A stretch of DNA of 64,000 bases from Oceanidesulfovibrio indonesiensis (GCF_007625075.1 NZ_QMIE01000012.1:1-64000); one strand, 5' to 3'. Counted from the stretch's first letter, positions 26,604 through 37,703 are shown. Numbers and translations are program-made. The notes: a model not told the origin generated them from the sequence alone.

Positions 26604-29123
26604 ATGATCTCTTCCCTCGTCAGCAAAGTTGTCGGCTCGAAAAACGAGCGATACCTCAAGTCCCTCCAGCCCCGCGTCCAGGCTATAAACGCGCTCGAAC
26701 CCGAGATGCAGAAGCTCACGGACGAGGATTTTCCCAAGCGCATCGCCGAGCTGAAGGAGAAGGTCGACGACGGGACGAAGCTGGATGACATTCTGCCCGA
26801 GGTTTTCGCCTTGGTGCGCGAAGCCTCCGTGCGCACGCTGGGGCTGCGGCACTTCGATGTTCAGCTCATCGGCGGCATGGTGCTGCACGAAGGCAAGATC
26901 GCTGAGATGAAGACCGGTGAGGGAAAGACGCTCGTGGCCACCTTGCCTGTGGTGCTCAACGCTCTGGAAGGCAAGGGGGTGCACGTCATCACGGTGAACG
27001 ACTACCTGGCGCGCCGCGACGCCGAATGGATGGGCGCCATCTACGAATTTCTTGGCCTGACCGTGGGAACCGTTGTCCACGGTATCGATGAGAAGGAGCG
27101 CCAGGCGTCTTATCGCGCGGACATCACCTACGGCACGAATAACGAGTTCGGGTTCGACTATCTGCGCGACAACATGAAGTTCTACAAGGAGCAGCTCGTC
27201 CAGCGCGACCTGCATTACTGCATTGTGGACGAGGTGGACTCCATCCTTATCGACGAAGCCAGGACGCCGCTCATCATTTCCGGTCCGTCCAGCGATTCCA
27301 CGGCGCTCTACGCGCGCATCAACGCCTACATCCCCAGCCTTAAGAAAGAAGAACATTACACGGTGGACGAGAAGGCGCGCAGCGTCTCCCTCAACGATGA
27401 AGGCGTGGCCAAGGTGGAGCAGATGCTCGGCATCGAGAATCTCTATGATCCTGCGAACATCACCCTCCAGCATCACGTGCTTCAGGCGCTCAAGGCGCAC
27501 AGCCTGTTCGAGCGCGACGTGGACTACATAGTCAAGGACGGGCAGGTGGTCATCGTAGACGAGTTCACGGGACGGCTCATGCCCGGCCGCCGCTTCTCCG
27601 ATGGCCTGCACCAGGCCCTGGAAGCCAAGGAAGGCGTGAAGGTGGAGGCCGAGAACCAGACTCTGGCTTCCATCACCTTCCAGAACTTTTTCCGCATGTA
27701 CGAAAAGCTGGCCGGCATGACCGGTACGGCGGATACAGAAGCCGTGGAGTTCAAGGAAATATACAACCTCGACGTCACGGTGATTCCCACCAACGTGCCC
27801 ATGATCCGAAGGGACTACCCGGACGCCATTTACCGCACGCAGGAGGAGAAATTCAACGCCATCGTGGAGGATATCCACGAACTGCACAAGAACGGCCAGC
27901 CCGTGCTCGTGGGCACGATCTCCATCGAGAAATCCGAGTTGCTTTCCAGGATGCTCAAAAAGCGGGGCGTGCCGCACGACGTGCTCAACGCCAAGCAGCA
28001 CGAGCGCGAGGCCGAAATCGTGACCAATGCCGGCGAGCAGGGCAAGGTGACCATCGCCACGAACATGGCTGGCCGTGGTACGGACATCAAGCTCGGCGAA
28101 GGCGTGCGCGAGCGTGGCGGCCTGCACATCCTGGGTACGGAGCGACACGAGAGCCGGCGCATCGACAATCAGCTGCGCGGCCGCGCCGGCCGTCAGGGCG
28201 ACCCCGGCTCTTCGCGGTTCTATCTCGCCCTGGACGACGATCTTCTGCGCCTCTTCGGTTCGGACCGCATCTCCGGCCTCATGGAGCGGCTGGGCATGGA
28301 AGAGGGCCAGGCCATCGAAAACAAAATGGTCTCCAGAGCCATCGAGAATGCTCAGCGCCGTGTGGAGGCCCACAACTTCGACATCCGCAAGCAGCTCCTG
28401 GACTTCGACAACGTCATGAACCAGCAGCGCGAGGTCATCTACTCCCTGCGGCGCGAGCTGATGGTGAACGAGGACCTCGAAGACCTCGCGCACGAGTATG
28501 TGGACGACCTGCTCGAAGAGATATACGAGCCGTACGAATCCACAAAAGGCGCGCCGGACGAGGAAACCGTCGAAACATTGAAGGCCCGGCTCGAAGAGCT
28601 TTTCGCCCTGTCGCGGGTGCTGCCCATCATGGAGACAGTGCCCAGCCGCGACGAAGCGGCCGAGGCGATCCGCGGAATCCTTGCGCGGCTCAAGGAGGAC
28701 GCCGGCGAACAGTACCAGGAGGTACTGCGCTTCTTCATGCTGGAGTCCCTGGACCGGCACTGGAAGGAGCATCTGGCGAACATGGACCATCTGCGCGACG
28801 GCATCGGCCTGCGCGGCTACGGCCAGAAGGACCCCAAGCAGGAGTACAAACGCGAGGGGTTCGCCATATTCCAGGAGATGCTCTACCTCATTCGCGAAAC
28901 CGCGCTTAAGGCCCTGTGCCGCGTGCGTTTCCAGCGCGTGGCCGAGCAGGAACTGGTGCACAAGGAGCAACCTGAAAAGCTGAATTACGCCGGGGCGTCG
29001 AGCGACGCGGAATCGAAAAAGAAGCAGCCGTCGCGCCGGACTCAGCCCAAGGTGGGGCGCAACGAACCCTGCCCCTGTGGATCGGGCAAAAAGTACAAAA
29101 AATGCTGCGGAAGCGCGGCGTAG
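26604..29123 (+). CDS. secA: Preprotein translocase ATPase SecA
   Basis: 839 residues. DEAD-type motor: [14 protein letters not shown] is the Walker A region (about 104-117), [12 protein letters not shown] the DExD region, and [14 protein letters not shown], with [13 protein letters not shown], the second motor domain. The C-terminal SEC-C zinc motif is intact ([17 protein letters not shown]). AAGGAG precedes the ATG. It drives protein export through SecYEG. An intrinsic terminator follows. Confidence 0.97.
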   Translation: MISSLVSKVVGSKNERYLKSLQPRVQAINALEPEMQKLTDEDFPKRIAELKEKVDDGTKLDDILPEVFALVREASVRTLGLRHFDVQLIGGMVLHEGKIAEMKTGEGKTLVATLPVVLNALEGKGVHVITVNDYLARRDAEWMGAIYEFLGLTVGTVVHGIDEKERQASYRADITYGTNNEFGFDYLRDNMKFYKEQLVQRDLHYCIVDEVDSILIDEARTPLIISGPSSDSTALYARINAYIPSLKKEEHYTVDEKARSVSLNDEGVAKVEQMLGIENLYDPANITLQHHVLQALKAHSLFERDVDYIVKDGQVVIVDEFTGRLMPGRRFSDGLHQALEAKEGVKVEAENQTLASITFQNFFRMYEKLAGMTGTADTEAVEFKEIYNLDVTVIPTNVPMIRRDYPDAIYRTQEEKFNAIVEDIHELHKNGQPVLVGTISIEKSELLSRMLKKRGVPHDVLNAKQHEREAEIVTNAGEQGKVTIATNMAGRGTDIKLGEGVRERGGLHILGTERHESRRIDNQLRGRAGRQGDPGSSRFYLALDDDLLRLFGSDRISGLMERLGMEEGQAIENKMVSRAIENAQRRVEAHNFDIRKQLLDFDNVMNQQREVIYSLRRELMVNEDLEDLAHEYVDDLLEEIYEPYESTKGAPDEETVETLKARLEELFALSRVLPIMETVPSRDEAAEAIRGILARLKEDAGEQYQEVLRFFMLESLDRHWKEHLANMDHLRDGIGLRGYGQKDPKQEYKREGFAIFQEMLYLIRETALKALCRVRFQRVAEQELVHKEQPEKLNYAGASSDAESKKKQPSRRTQPKVGRNEPCPCGSGKKYKKCCGSAA

Positions 29124-29142
29124 GCAGGTTGTCCATTACTAT

Positions 29143-29165
29143 AGACCGGGTTGGTCTCATTTTTT
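29143..29165 (+). terminator. Intrinsic terminator after secA
   Basis: A 5-bp AGACC/GGTCT stem with a GGGTT loop is followed by CA and six Ts. It lies 20 bases after the secA stop and just before the argJ Shine-Dalgarno, so argJ probably depends on read-through or a promoter overlapping this stretch. Confidence 0.65.
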
Positions 29166-29199
29166 AGACAATGCAGTTGTCAGGCAAGGAGCGGGTGCC

Positions 29200-30390
29200 A
29201 TGATTCCCATCCCCAAGGGCTTTTCCTTCGGCGCCATGAGCGCCGGTTTCAAGAACAGCTTGAAGTACGACCTCGGCGTGGTGCTCTGCGAGACCGAGGC
29301 CCCGGCGGCCGGCGTGTTCACGCAGAACGCCTTCCCGGCGGCGCCGGTGCAGGTGGCGCGGGATATGCTGGCTGGGAGAAAGACGGCGCGCGCCGTGTGC
29401 ATAAATTCCGGACAGGCCAACGCCGCGACAGGCGACCGCGGCATGGTGGACTGCCGCCTGTCGCTCGAAATGCTAGGCGACGCCCTCGGTATTCCCGAGG
29501 AGTCCATCCTGCCTGCGTCCACAGGCGTCATCGGCGTGCCCATGGACATGGCCAAATGGCGCGACGCAGCGCCAGAGCTGGCCGGCCGCATGGGCAAATC
29601 CTCGCCCATGGATTTTGCCCGCGCCATCATGACCACGGATGCCTTTCCCAAGGTCGCCTGGGCCAACATTTCCGGCCTGCCCGGCAGCGAAGGCCCAGTG
29701 CGCGTGCTCGGCTTCGCCAAGGGCGCCGGCATGATCTGCCCCAACATGGCCACCATGCTGTCGGTGGTGCTGACCGACGCCGAAGTGGAACCGGCATTGC
29801 TGCGCGAGGTGCTCGCCGAGTCGGTGAGCCTCTCGTTCAACCGCATCATCGTTGACGGCGACACCTCCACCAACGACACGGTCTACGCCATGGCCAGCGG
29901 CGCTTCCGGCGCGAAGGCCGGGCGCGAGCACAAGGACGCCTTGTCTGAGGCCTTTGCCGACGTGTGCCAGGCCCTGGCATACATGATCGTGGAAGACGGC
30001 GAGGGAGCCACCAAGGTGGTGCGCATAGCCGTGACCGGCGCCAGGGACAACGGTGATGCGGAGAAGGTCGCCCGCGCCGTGGGCAAGTCTCCCCTGGTCA
30101 AGACCGCGCTTTTCGGCAAGGACCCCAACTGGGGCCGCATCCTGGGCGCTGTGGGGTACAGCGGCGCCGCGTTCGATCCGGATCACGTGACCATATCCAT
30201 GGGCAAGATTCCTCTGTTTCGGAACGGACATCCGGTGGAGGGCGAGTCCAAGCAACTGCTTGCCCCGCATATGCGCCGGCAGGATATTGAAATCAACATC
30301 GACCTCGGCGCCGGCGGCGGCCATTACGAAGTCCTCGCCTCGGATCTCGGACACGGCTACGTGCGAATCAACGCCGAGTACACCAGCTAG
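29200..30390 (+). CDS. argJ: Bifunctional ornithine acetyltransferase / N-acetylglutamate synthase ArgJ
   Basis: 396 residues. It transfers acetyl groups between N-acetylornithine and glutamate in arginine synthesis. The self-cleavage site KGAGMICPNMATML, with the nucleophilic Thr after Ala, is at about 180-193. NSGQANAATG and the CINS region are also typical. AAGGAG before the ATG sets the start. Whether the protein is bifunctional or only transfers acetyl groups cannot be read from the sequence. Confidence 0.94.
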   Translation: MIPIPKGFSFGAMSAGFKNSLKYDLGVVLCETEAPAAGVFTQNAFPAAPVQVARDMLAGRKTARAVCINSGQANAATGDRGMVDCRLSLEMLGDALGIPEESILPASTGVIGVPMDMAKWRDAAPELAGRMGKSSPMDFARAIMTTDAFPKVAWANISGLPGSEGPVRVLGFAKGAGMICPNMATMLSVVLTDAEVEPALLREVLAESVSLSFNRIIVDGDTSTNDTVYAMASGASGAKAGREHKDALSEAFADVCQALAYMIVEDGEGATKVVRIAVTGARDNGDAEKVARAVGKSPLVKTALFGKDPNWGRILGAVGYSGAAFDPDHVTISMGKIPLFRNGHPVEGESKQLLAPHMRRQDIEINIDLGAGGGHYEVLASDLGHGYVRINAEYTS

Positions 30391-30405
30391 GATGCGTTCC
30401 CCCAT

Positions 30406-31047
30406 ATGACCAAGGACTCCAAGACATCGGATTTCCGGAAGAACCTCCAGGGCCGGGAGCGCATGACGCGCATCGCCGACTTCCTCCATGAAGTGGGCAT
30501 GCTGCGCAAGACGCCGCGCACAGGCTACCAGTTTCTCGGAACAGGCTCGGAAAATGTGGCTGAGCATTCGTTCCGCACGGCCGTCATCGGCTACGCTCTG
30601 GCCGAGCTGGCCGGCGCCGACCCGGCGCGCACAGCCATGCTCTGCCTGTTCCACGATCTGCACGAGGCCCGCACCGGCGACTTTAACTACGTGGCCCGAC
30701 GCTACAATTCCTCCAAACGGACCGAGGCACTGGAAGACGCCCTGGCCGGCACGGGGCTCACGAAGTCCATCCTGCCGTTCTGGGAAGAGCTGGAGAAGGT
30801 GGAGAGTCTGGAAGCCCGGCTTGCGCAGGACGCCGACCAGATCGACCTGATTCTAAACCTCAAGGAACAGCTCGACTTGGGCAATGCGTACGCCGGCAAA
30901 TGGATCGAGGCTGCGCTGCCGCGTCTGCGGACCGAAGAGGGCAAGCAGCTGGCCCAGGCCGCCGCCGCCACGGACCACACGGACTGGTGGTTCAAAGGGC
31001 CGGACAAGTCCTGGTGGGAGAAGAAAAACGGCAAGAGCGAAGGTTGA
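30406..31047 (+). CDS. HD-domain hydrolase, YfbR/HDDC2-like
   Basis: 213 residues. HD-type metal ligands are seen at AEHSFRTAVIGY (His near 50), CLFHDLHEARTGD (His-Asp near 85) and AQDADQIDLIL (Asp near 148). This arrangement fits the HD hydrolases that include 5'-nucleotidase YfbR and HDDC2; a nucleotide phosphatase is likely, but the substrate is unknown. The C-terminus is Trp/Lys-rich (WWFKGPDKSWWEKK). It starts 15 bases after argJ. Confidence 0.8.
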   Translation: MTKDSKTSDFRKNLQGRERMTRIADFLHEVGMLRKTPRTGYQFLGTGSENVAEHSFRTAVIGYALAELAGADPARTAMLCLFHDLHEARTGDFNYVARRYNSSKRTEALEDALAGTGLTKSILPFWEELEKVESLEARLAQDADQIDLILNLKEQLDLGNAYAGKWIEAALPRLRTEEGKQLAQAAAATDHTDWWFKGPDKSWWEKKNGKSEG

Positions 31048-31130
31048 ACTGGATCGGCCAGGGGCAGGGCTCGATCCCGTCCCGGCATTCGGACCATTCA
31101 TCGAACCACACAGAGCGGAACGAGGATGCC

Positions 31131-31625
31131 ATGCTGCTCGCGGTCCTTTCAGACACCCATCTCGACCATCCTGACGCGCGCTTCAGCGCCATTTACGACA
31201 GATATCTCGCTCCGGCGGACATCCTCCTGCACTGCGGGGACATCGTTTCGCCTTCGATGCTGCATCATCTGATGATGCATCCGGACCTGAAAGCGGTGGG
31301 CGGCAACATGGACTACTGGGGCGTGCGGGAGATGCTCACGGATACGGTGTCCTTCGAGGCCGAAGGTTTTGTTGTGGGCGCGGTTCACGGCTGGGGCTCC
31401 GGACACGGACTGGCCGAAAAGGTCGCCGCTGCCTTTGGCCAGGAGTATGACCTTGTCTGCTTCGGCCACACCCATGTATACCAGCACAGCGAGATCGACG
31501 GCATCCATGTGGTAAATCCCGGTTCCGTCACACAGCCGCGCAAGGGACCTCCATCCATAGCCTATGTGTATCTGGAGAAAGACGAGCCCATCCGCGTGGA
31601 GGTGATCCCGCTGGACTCCATGTAG
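31131..31625 (+). CDS. Metallophosphoesterase, YfcE/MJ0936 family
   Basis: 164 residues. Metal-binding motifs are in order: SDTHLDH, HCGDIV, GGNMDYWG, AVHGWGSG and CFGHTHVYQH. This is the small YfcE-type phosphodiesterase layout, with one domain and no signal. The start at 31131 follows a weak Shine-Dalgarno (CGAGGA). The physiological substrate is not known. Confidence 0.87.
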   Translation: MLLAVLSDTHLDHPDARFSAIYDRYLAPADILLHCGDIVSPSMLHHLMMHPDLKAVGGNMDYWGVREMLTDTVSFEAEGFVVGAVHGWGSGHGLAEKVAAAFGQEYDLVCFGHTHVYQHSEIDGIHVVNPGSVTQPRKGPPSIAYVYLEKDEPIRVEVIPLDSM

Positions 31626-31664
31626 AACCGGCAGTCCTGGAACAGGCTCTGCTCCAGCGTTACC

Positions 31665-31698
31665 AAAAAAGCGCCGGCTCTCTACGGAGGGCCGGCGC
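31665..31698. terminator. Strong intrinsic terminator between yfcE-like and ppiD-like genes
   Basis: GCGCCGGCTCTC pairs with GAGGGCCGGCGC through a 12-bp stem (one G-U pair) around TACG. On the minus strand it is followed by six Ts, right after the PpiD-like gene's stop, so it ends that transcript. It may also serve the plus-strand gene, although the plus side has only a weak T tract. Confidence 0.88.
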
Positions 31699-31728
31699 TT
31701 CGTACTTTCTGGGATGTCGCTGCCTGAG

Positions 31729-33624
31729 CTACTGAATCAGTTCCTGCTGGTACACGAGCACCTCAGCCTTCTGCTGCAGGTCGTTGAGGAAGGAGCGGAA
31801 CAACTCTTCCTTCTTGGATTCGCTGATGAAGTCCACCCACATGGCTTTTTCCGTGGCCCATTGCTCCTGCGTAGGCGGAGTGATCTCGTGCAGGGAGGCC
31901 ACGATGTAGCCGTCATTCACTGCCCAGGCGCCGGTGAGCCATGCGCCCTTTTCGGCGGCGAAGGCCTGCTGCGTCAGCTCCTGGTTCATGCCGAGCCCCT
32001 CGATGAGGCCCTGGCGGTCGAACGGCCTGCTGGTTTCGAGCGCGTCGGCCAACTCGGCGGGTACGCCGGATTCCTGCACCCGCTCGGCCAACTGCTCGGC
32101 TTCGGCCTTGGCCATCTCCTCGGCCTTGTCCTGCCTGATGCGCTCGGCGATGGTCTCGCGGACGTCCTCCAGCGGCTCATAGTCCGGAGGCAGACGCTTT
32201 TCGACGGTAGCAAGGACATAGCCGTCCACCGTTTCCAGGGGCGTATCGGTCACGTAGCCTTCCTCCATGGAGAAGAGGCGGTCCAAGGCTTTGTCCGTCA
32301 GGGCCAGAATCATCTGCGCCCCGTCCCTGGTCAGAGGCTCGTCCGTGGAGCGTACTGCGAGACCCAGATCATTGGCCACGGCTTCCAGAGAGTCGCCGGC
32401 GTATATCTGTTCCAGGGCCACATCGAGCAGGTTGGAGACGAGATCGGCGGCGCGGTCCTCTGCGATGGCCAGCTTGAGGCTTTCCTTGGCGTCCTCGAAA
32501 GGCGTCACATGCTCGTCCTCACGATCCTCCACAAGGATGATGTGGAAGCCGAAAGGCGTGCGCACGGGCTCGCTCACAGCGCCGGGTTCCAGGGAGAATG
32601 CTGCTTCCTCGAATGCCTCGACCATCTGGCCGCGGGTGAACCAGCCCAGGTCGCCGCCGTTTACGGCAGACGGTCCGTCGGAAACTTCCATGGCGACCGT
32701 GGCGAAGTCTTCGTCGAGCTCAACGACACGCATGCGCACAGTCTCGATCTCGCGCTTTGCCTGCTCCACGATCGCTTCGTTGGCGCCTTCAGCAACCTCG
32801 ATGAGGATATGTCGCGCTTTCACCTGCTCGGGTTGCATGTACTCGTCGATACGTGCTTCGTACTCCTCACGCAGGTACTCCTCTGGCACGTCCACCTTGG
32901 AGGCCAGGGCGCTGGGCGTGAAAGGCAGATAGGAGAAGGAAAGCCGCATTGGCACGCTGAAGGCTTCCTTGTTCTCCTCATAATACGCTGCGACTTCCTC
33001 GTCCGTGGCGTTCACCTGGTCCAGGTAGTCGTCATTCTCCACGAGAAGATATTGGAGGGTGCGCTTCTCGCGGGAATATCCAAAGAGTTCATGCGCTTCT
33101 TCTTCGGACGCCTTGGCCGGATGTGTCACATAGCGTTCGATTTTTTCGGATAATATGGAACGTCGCATGTCATCTTCAAACTCGGCGATGCCGATACGCT
33201 GGCTGTTCAGGATGCGGCGGTAGAGATCGGGGTCGAACTGTCCGGATTCGTCCTGGAAGTAGGGTAGCTGATAGATTTTCTGGCGCAGCTCCACGTCGGA
33301 AACGGTGACGCCGAGTTGGGCGGCCTTTTCCGCCAGCAGTTCTTCGGCCACCAGGCTTTCCAGAACCTGTCGGCCCAGGCCCATGGCCCTGAGTTCTTCG
33401 TGGGTCACCTCGGGATTGCGCTGGCGCATGTTCTCCACAGCACGCTGCTGAGCCTGTCGGAACGTCTGCGCCAGGATGGGCCGTTCGTTGACCGTGGCGA
33501 CCACCTGGGTCTTAGAGCCGTCCCCGATGGAGCCCACGCCCCAGAACACGAAGACGAGGATGATGATGCCGAATAGTACTTTGACGCCCCATGAGGTGGC
33601 GCTTTGACGGATCGCGTCGAGCAT
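31729..33624 (-). CDS. ppiD: PpiD-like membrane-anchored peptidyl-prolyl isomerase/chaperone
   Basis: 631 residues. A short cytosolic N-terminus and one membrane helix (about 16-33, [18 protein letters not shown]) precede a periplasmic SurA-N-type helical domain (about 40-190), a parvulin (PPIC) domain from about 266 ([12 protein letters not shown], then [24 protein letters not shown] and [13 protein letters not shown]), and a helical C-terminal part. It assists folding of exported proteins at the SecYEG exit. The length is normal for PpiD. AAGGAG precedes the ATG. Confidence 0.9.
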   Translation of the reverse strand: MLDAIRQSATSWGVKVLFGIIILVFVFWGVGSIGDGSKTQVVATVNERPILAQTFRQAQQRAVENMRQRNPEVTHEELRAMGLGRQVLESLVAEELLAEKAAQLGVTVSDVELRQKIYQLPYFQDESGQFDPDLYRRILNSQRIGIAEFEDDMRRSILSEKIERYVTHPAKASEEEAHELFGYSREKRTLQYLLVENDDYLDQVNATDEEVAAYYEENKEAFSVPMRLSFSYLPFTPSALASKVDVPEEYLREEYEARIDEYMQPEQVKARHILIEVAEGANEAIVEQAKREIETVRMRVVELDEDFATVAMEVSDGPSAVNGGDLGWFTRGQMVEAFEEAAFSLEPGAVSEPVRTPFGFHIILVEDREDEHVTPFEDAKESLKLAIAEDRAADLVSNLLDVALEQIYAGDSLEAVANDLGLAVRSTDEPLTRDGAQMILALTDKALDRLFSMEEGYVTDTPLETVDGYVLATVEKRLPPDYEPLEDVRETIAERIRQDKAEEMAKAEAEQLAERVQESGVPAELADALETSRPFDRQGLIEGLGMNQELTQQAFAAEKGAWLTGAWAVNDGYIVASLHEITPPTQEQWATEKAMWVDFISESKKEELFRSFLNDLQQKAEVLVYQQELIQ

Positions 33625-33646
33625 TGTCTCTCCTTGGCGGAATCGA

Positions 33647-35596
33647 TCAGGCGGTGTGTTCCCGCTTGGCGCGCACGTAATTGAGAAGTCCGCCTGCCTG
33701 GATAATGGCCAGTTCCGTGGCCGTCAAATCGTTGATGACCTCGACGGGACCAACGCCGTGGGCGTCGATGGTCACGGAGCCGCCCGGCTGGATGGAAGCA
33801 GCCGGGATGGTCAGCTGCGAGCCCTGCTCCAGACGGTCGTAGTCCGCGGGATTCTTGAGAATGAGCGGCAAGATGCCGAAGTTGACCAGGTTCGCGCGGT
33901 GAATGCGCGCGAGCGACTTGGTGATGACGGCGCAGACGCCCAGGTGCCGAGGGCCCAGCGCCGCGTGTTCGCGGCTGGATCCCTGGCCGTAGTTGTCGCC
34001 GCCCAGAATGACGCCCCGGCAAGGGCCGTCGTCGGCGTTCTTTATACGGTTCACGAAGTCCGCGTCCACACGGCTGAAAATATACTCGCTGATGGCCGGG
34101 ATGTTGGAACGCAACGCAGTGATCTGCGCGCCGGCAGGCAGGATGTGGTCCGTGGTGATATCGTCGCCCGTTTTGAGCTGGATGCGAGTTTCGATGGTCC
34201 CGGGCAGGTTCTGGAAATTTTCCAGCGGCACGATGTTCGGTCCGCGGATCACTTCCACGTCAGAGCCGTCCTCCGGCGGGAAAACGAAAAGATGGCGGAT
34301 GGAGGGCGCGGCGCCGGGCAGTTCCGGGAACTGCGGGGGGGCGCCCCAGCCTGCCGGGTCGCTGAACTGTCCGTCCAGCGCTACCTGTGCGGCCACGAGC
34401 GGGCTGGTGAGGTAGACCTGTGCGTCCTGAGTGCCGCTGCGTCCCTCGAAGTTGCGGTTGAAGGTGCGCACGCTCACGCCCTTGGATATGGGCGAACCGC
34501 CCATGCCGATGCATGGTCCGCACGAAGCTTCGAGGATGCGCGCGCCGGCGTCCAGAAGCGGTTCCATGAGGTTTTCGCGGGCGAGCATCTTCATGACCTG
34601 CTTGGAGCCGGGGGAGACGAGCAGATCCGTGGTTTCGGAAAGCTGCTTGCCGGCCAGCATGAGCGCCACGGACTTGAGGTCGGCATACGAGGAATTGGTG
34701 CATGAGCCAATGGCGGACTGGCTGACCTTGAGTCCGGCGAGCTCGCGCACGGGCACCACGCGGTCCGGCATGTGGGGCTGCGCGGCCAGCGGCTCCAGCG
34801 TCGAAAGATCGATCTCGATGGTTTCGTCGTAGGTTGCGCCTTCGTCGGCCACCCATTCCACGTAGTCCTCCGCGCGGCCCATGGACATAAGAAACGCTTC
34901 GGCCTGACGATCCGCCGGGAACAGGGAGGTGGTCGCGCCGAGCTCCGCGCCCATGTTGGTGATGGTCGCGCGCTCCGGTACGGTAAGCGTCTCCACGCCG
35001 GGGCCGGTGTATTCGAATATTCTGCCCACGCCGCCCTTGACGGTGAGCATGCCCAGAAGATGCAGAATGATGTCCTTGGCCGTGGCCCAGCCCTGAAGCC
35101 TGCCGGTCAGTTGAACCTGCACCACCTTTGGCATGGCGATGCGATACGACTCTCCGGCCATGGCCAGCGCCACGGAGAGGCCGCCCGCGCCCATGGCGAT
35201 CATGCCCAGCCCCCCCGCCGTTGGCGTGTGGCTGTCCGAGCCGATGAGCGTCTTGCCGGGCTTGGCGAAGTTCTCCAGGTGGAGTTGGTGGCAGATGCCC
35301 GTGCCGGGCGGCGAGTATACGATGCCGTAGCGTTTGGCCACAGTGCGCAGGAATTGGTGGTCGTCCGGATTGCGGAACCCCATCTGCAAGGTGTTGTGAT
35401 CCACGTAGCTCACGGAGAGTTCGGTCTGAACGCGGTCCAGCCCCAGGGCCTCGAACTGGAGGTAGGCCATGGTGCCGGTGGCGTCCTGGGTCAGGGTCTG
35501 GTCGATGCGCAAGGCGATCTCGGAGCCGGGGGTCCCGAGTGAGGAGCCGTCCACGAGGTGGGCGGCGAGAATTTTATGCGTGAGATTCTGGGCCAT
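33647..35596 (-). CDS. Aconitate hydratase, short form
   Basis: 649 residues, the short aconitase type, distinct from the roughly 890-residue AcnA. The Fe-S cysteines appear in GSCTNSS and [11 protein letters not shown]. The substrate-binding [17 protein letters not shown] and the swivel domain motif [22 protein letters not shown] are present. It interconverts citrate and isocitrate. The start at 35596 has AAGGA upstream. It is followed by ppiD 22 bases downstream. Confidence 0.92.
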   Translation of the reverse strand: MAQNLTHKILAAHLVDGSSLGTPGSEIALRIDQTLTQDATGTMAYLQFEALGLDRVQTELSVSYVDHNTLQMGFRNPDDHQFLRTVAKRYGIVYSPPGTGICHQLHLENFAKPGKTLIGSDSHTPTAGGLGMIAMGAGGLSVALAMAGESYRIAMPKVVQVQLTGRLQGWATAKDIILHLLGMLTVKGGVGRIFEYTGPGVETLTVPERATITNMGAELGATTSLFPADRQAEAFLMSMGRAEDYVEWVADEGATYDETIEIDLSTLEPLAAQPHMPDRVVPVRELAGLKVSQSAIGSCTNSSYADLKSVALMLAGKQLSETTDLLVSPGSKQVMKMLARENLMEPLLDAGARILEASCGPCIGMGGSPISKGVSVRTFNRNFEGRSGTQDAQVYLTSPLVAAQVALDGQFSDPAGWGAPPQFPELPGAAPSIRHLFVFPPEDGSDVEVIRGPNIVPLENFQNLPGTIETRIQLKTGDDITTDHILPAGAQITALRSNIPAISEYIFSRVDADFVNRIKNADDGPCRGVILGGDNYGQGSSREHAALGPRHLGVCAVITKSLARIHRANLVNFGILPLILKNPADYDRLEQGSQLTIPAASIQPGGSVTIDAHGVGPVEVINDLTATELAIIQAGGLLNYVRAKREHTA

Positions 35597-35612
35597 GAAA
35601 TGTCGTCCTTCT

Positions 35613-35900
35613 CTACTGGAGTGCGGATATGGGCGGCGGGACCATGTCATCCTCGATGCCGAGCTTGATTCGGTTGATCTTCTTGCGGCGCAGTTCGACT
35701 TCCACCTCGAGGCGGAGCTTTTCCTGCTGGAACGCGAAGATCTCCTGGGCGAAGACGATGCCGCGCGAGACGTCCTCGGTCTCGCGGAGTTCCTTCACCT
35801 TGTCCTCGGCGTTCTTCTTCTCCCCGAGCAGTGTTTCGATTTCACTCTCGAGGGCCGCTACCTGCGATTCGTATGCGTCGTCCTTTTGGTTCGGGCTCAT
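35613..35900 (-). CDS. Small coiled-coil protein of unknown function
   Basis: 95 residues, nearly all helical and charged (MSPNQKDDAYESQVAALESEI to about residue 80), with a heptad-like pattern, then a short DDMVPPPISAL tail. It has no signal peptide or membrane segment. Its start overlaps the last 59 bases of the upstream EPSP-synthase-like gene in another frame. It ends 16 bases before the aconitase start. The frame is maintained with low-complexity helix coding, but no family can be named. Confidence 0.6.
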   Translation of the reverse strand: MSPNQKDDAYESQVAALESEIETLLGEKKNAEDKVKELRETEDVSRGIVFAQEIFAFQQEKLRLEVEVELRRKKINRIKLGIEDDMVPPPISALQ

Positions 35901-37542
35901 GGGTCTCTTGTTCGGCTTCGCGCCGCGGAAGGAAGAAAACGTCCTTCTCGGGCGCAGGCAGCGTGTTGAAGAAGTTCCAGAAACGGGGGAGCAGGTCCGT
36001 TGCCGTGGATGGATCTGCAAGCACCAGCCCTGGCCGGCGGATGGCGATGCAGGCATACGCCATGGCCCACCACGCATTGAGCGCGACCCATGGCTCTGTA
36101 CGAGAATAGTCCTGACTCCCGGGATTGCTCACGCGCAATACGCCTTCTGCCTCCTCGATACGAAGGCCGATGATGTCGGCCACCTCGCGGCATGTGTATT
36201 TGTCCTCCTGCGAGGCGGGCAGGTCGAGCGTCGACTCGGGCAGCGCCGCAGCAAGGGCGAAGGAAAGCGGGAAGAGTCCGGCGTTGCCGCCGCACGAAAG
36301 ATGCGGGACGCCCTCCGGCGGAGGGCCGGTAGTGGCGCGCACATGGCTGCCCACAAGTTCGATCTGTACGCCGGCAGCCTCCAGCAGTGTGTGGGCGTTG
36401 CGGTACGGCCCGGTCTGGCCCGGCCAGGATCCGGCCAGGGAAATACTGCTCTCGCGCGAGGGTTCCAGCCGGGGCAGGGCGAGCAGGAGCGCGGTGAGAT
36501 AGGGGTCCATGGGCAGGGTGTCCGGAATAACCGGCGTCCCGGGCTTCACAGCGATGGAGCACGCGGTGCCGCTCGTGTCGAGAGCCACCTCGATGCCGCA
36601 GGCCCGCAGTATGAGCTCGGCGAACTGGAGGGTGCCCAGCAGTTCGGAGGAGGCCGATTCGCTGCGCAGGGTCAACCCTTCCGGATAGAACGGCGCGGCC
36701 ATGAGAATGCCGAGCACGGCTTCCTGCGGCAGCGTGTCCGGAATGAGCGCGTCGTGAGGTAGCTGGCCTGCGGACTCGATACGCACAGGCAGGCCCTTGG
36801 AGCCGGGAATGATGTTCACGAGCCGGCCGCCCAGCCGCGGCAGCAGCCTGGCGAGCTCGGTGAGATCGGCCGTCTTGAGCTGATGCCCTCCCGTGAACTT
36901 GACAGAGCCGGGCTCTGCGAGCGCCCGAGCCAGACAGAGGTGGAAGGAGAGCGTGTCGTCGCCCACGTAGACGGACTTGTCCTGGAACGCCAGTTCAGAC
37001 GCTCCGCGGCCAGCCATTTGGTCGGTCTCCCAGTAGAGCCCGCCACCGGCCTGGTTGAAGGCCTTGACGGTCTGCACGAGCCGCTCGTTCACCACTGCCG
37101 GGGTGATGGAGAACTCGGCGCTGGCGCCGAGAGCGGCGAGGCATTGCATGCCGTCCAGGGATGCCGGGGCGTTCAGGGTGAACGCATATGGCCCCTTCCG
37201 CGGTGCGAGAAGGAAGCCGTCCTTGGCGCGGTCGATGGATTCATCTTCGGGCACGAGGTCCTGGAGCAGAAAAAAAAGCTTGCGCCAAATACCTGCTCCG
37301 CCGCGAGTTTTCGGCAGCGCTTTTTGCCAGATGGACCAGATTGATTTCTCATCGACGGAGTCCAATCCACCTTTGGCGCGGATCTTTGCAAGGTGCGCAC
37401 TGCGTTCCTTAATTAAACCGACAATTTTGGAGTCGAGCGCGGCGAGCTCGTCGAACATGGGTTTTCTGCCGGCGACGGAACGCTCGGAGCGTCTGGTGCG
37501 TTCGCGGCGGAACCCCTTTGGGGGCGCAGGTCGTTGCGACAT
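35842..37542 (-). CDS. Divergent EPSP-synthase-like protein with chorismate-mutase-like N-terminus
   Basis: 566 residues. Residues about 30-75 (FDELAALDSKIVGLIKERSAHLAKI) resemble the first helix of an AroQ-type chorismate mutase. The rest fits the two-lobed EPSP synthase fold (GGHQLKTADLTELARLL, LPQEAVLGILMAAPFY, LDLPASQEDKYTCREVADIIG), but the canonical DKSxSHR and GNAGTAMRP motifs are missing or altered; GNAGLFPLS is the nearest remnant. This suggests either the divergent shikimate enzyme known in Desulfovibrio or a fusion with altered activity. Start 37542 follows a distant GAGG. Confidence 0.65.
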   Translation of the reverse strand: MSQRPAPPKGFRRERTRRSERSVAGRKPMFDELAALDSKIVGLIKERSAHLAKIRAKGGLDSVDEKSIWSIWQKALPKTRGGAGIWRKLFFLLQDLVPEDESIDRAKDGFLLAPRKGPYAFTLNAPASLDGMQCLAALGASAEFSITPAVVNERLVQTVKAFNQAGGGLYWETDQMAGRGASELAFQDKSVYVGDDTLSFHLCLARALAEPGSVKFTGGHQLKTADLTELARLLPRLGGRLVNIIPGSKGLPVRIESAGQLPHDALIPDTLPQEAVLGILMAAPFYPEGLTLRSESASSELLGTLQFAELILRACGIEVALDTSGTACSIAVKPGTPVIPDTLPMDPYLTALLLALPRLEPSRESSISLAGSWPGQTGPYRNAHTLLEAAGVQIELVGSHVRATTGPPPEGVPHLSCGGNAGLFPLSFALAAALPESTLDLPASQEDKYTCREVADIIGLRIEEAEGVLRVSNPGSQDYSRTEPWVALNAWWAMAYACIAIRRPGLVLADPSTATDLLPRFWNFFNTLPAPEKDVFFLPRREAEQETHEPEPKGRRIRIAGSGPRE

Positions 37543-37641
37543 GGGAAACTGGGACCTCGGGTTCGTCTGGAAATTACAGGATGCTTTGGAATCCGAGTAC
37601 GTAGCTCGAATCCAGCCAACCCGCAAGAGGTGCAGGGGATC

Positions 37642-37677
37642 AAAAAAAGGGGAGGCGCGCAGGGCGCCTCCCCTTTG
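37642..37677 (-). terminator. Strong intrinsic terminator after sat
   Basis: A 13-bp stem (AAAGGGGAGGCGC with GCGCCTCCCCTTT) and a 5-base loop end in seven Ts on the minus strand, 26 bases after the sat stop. It separates sat from the EPSP-synthase-like gene downstream. Confidence 0.92.
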
Positions 37678-37703
37678 TCGGGTACGATCGGTGCAGTCGG
37701 CGT

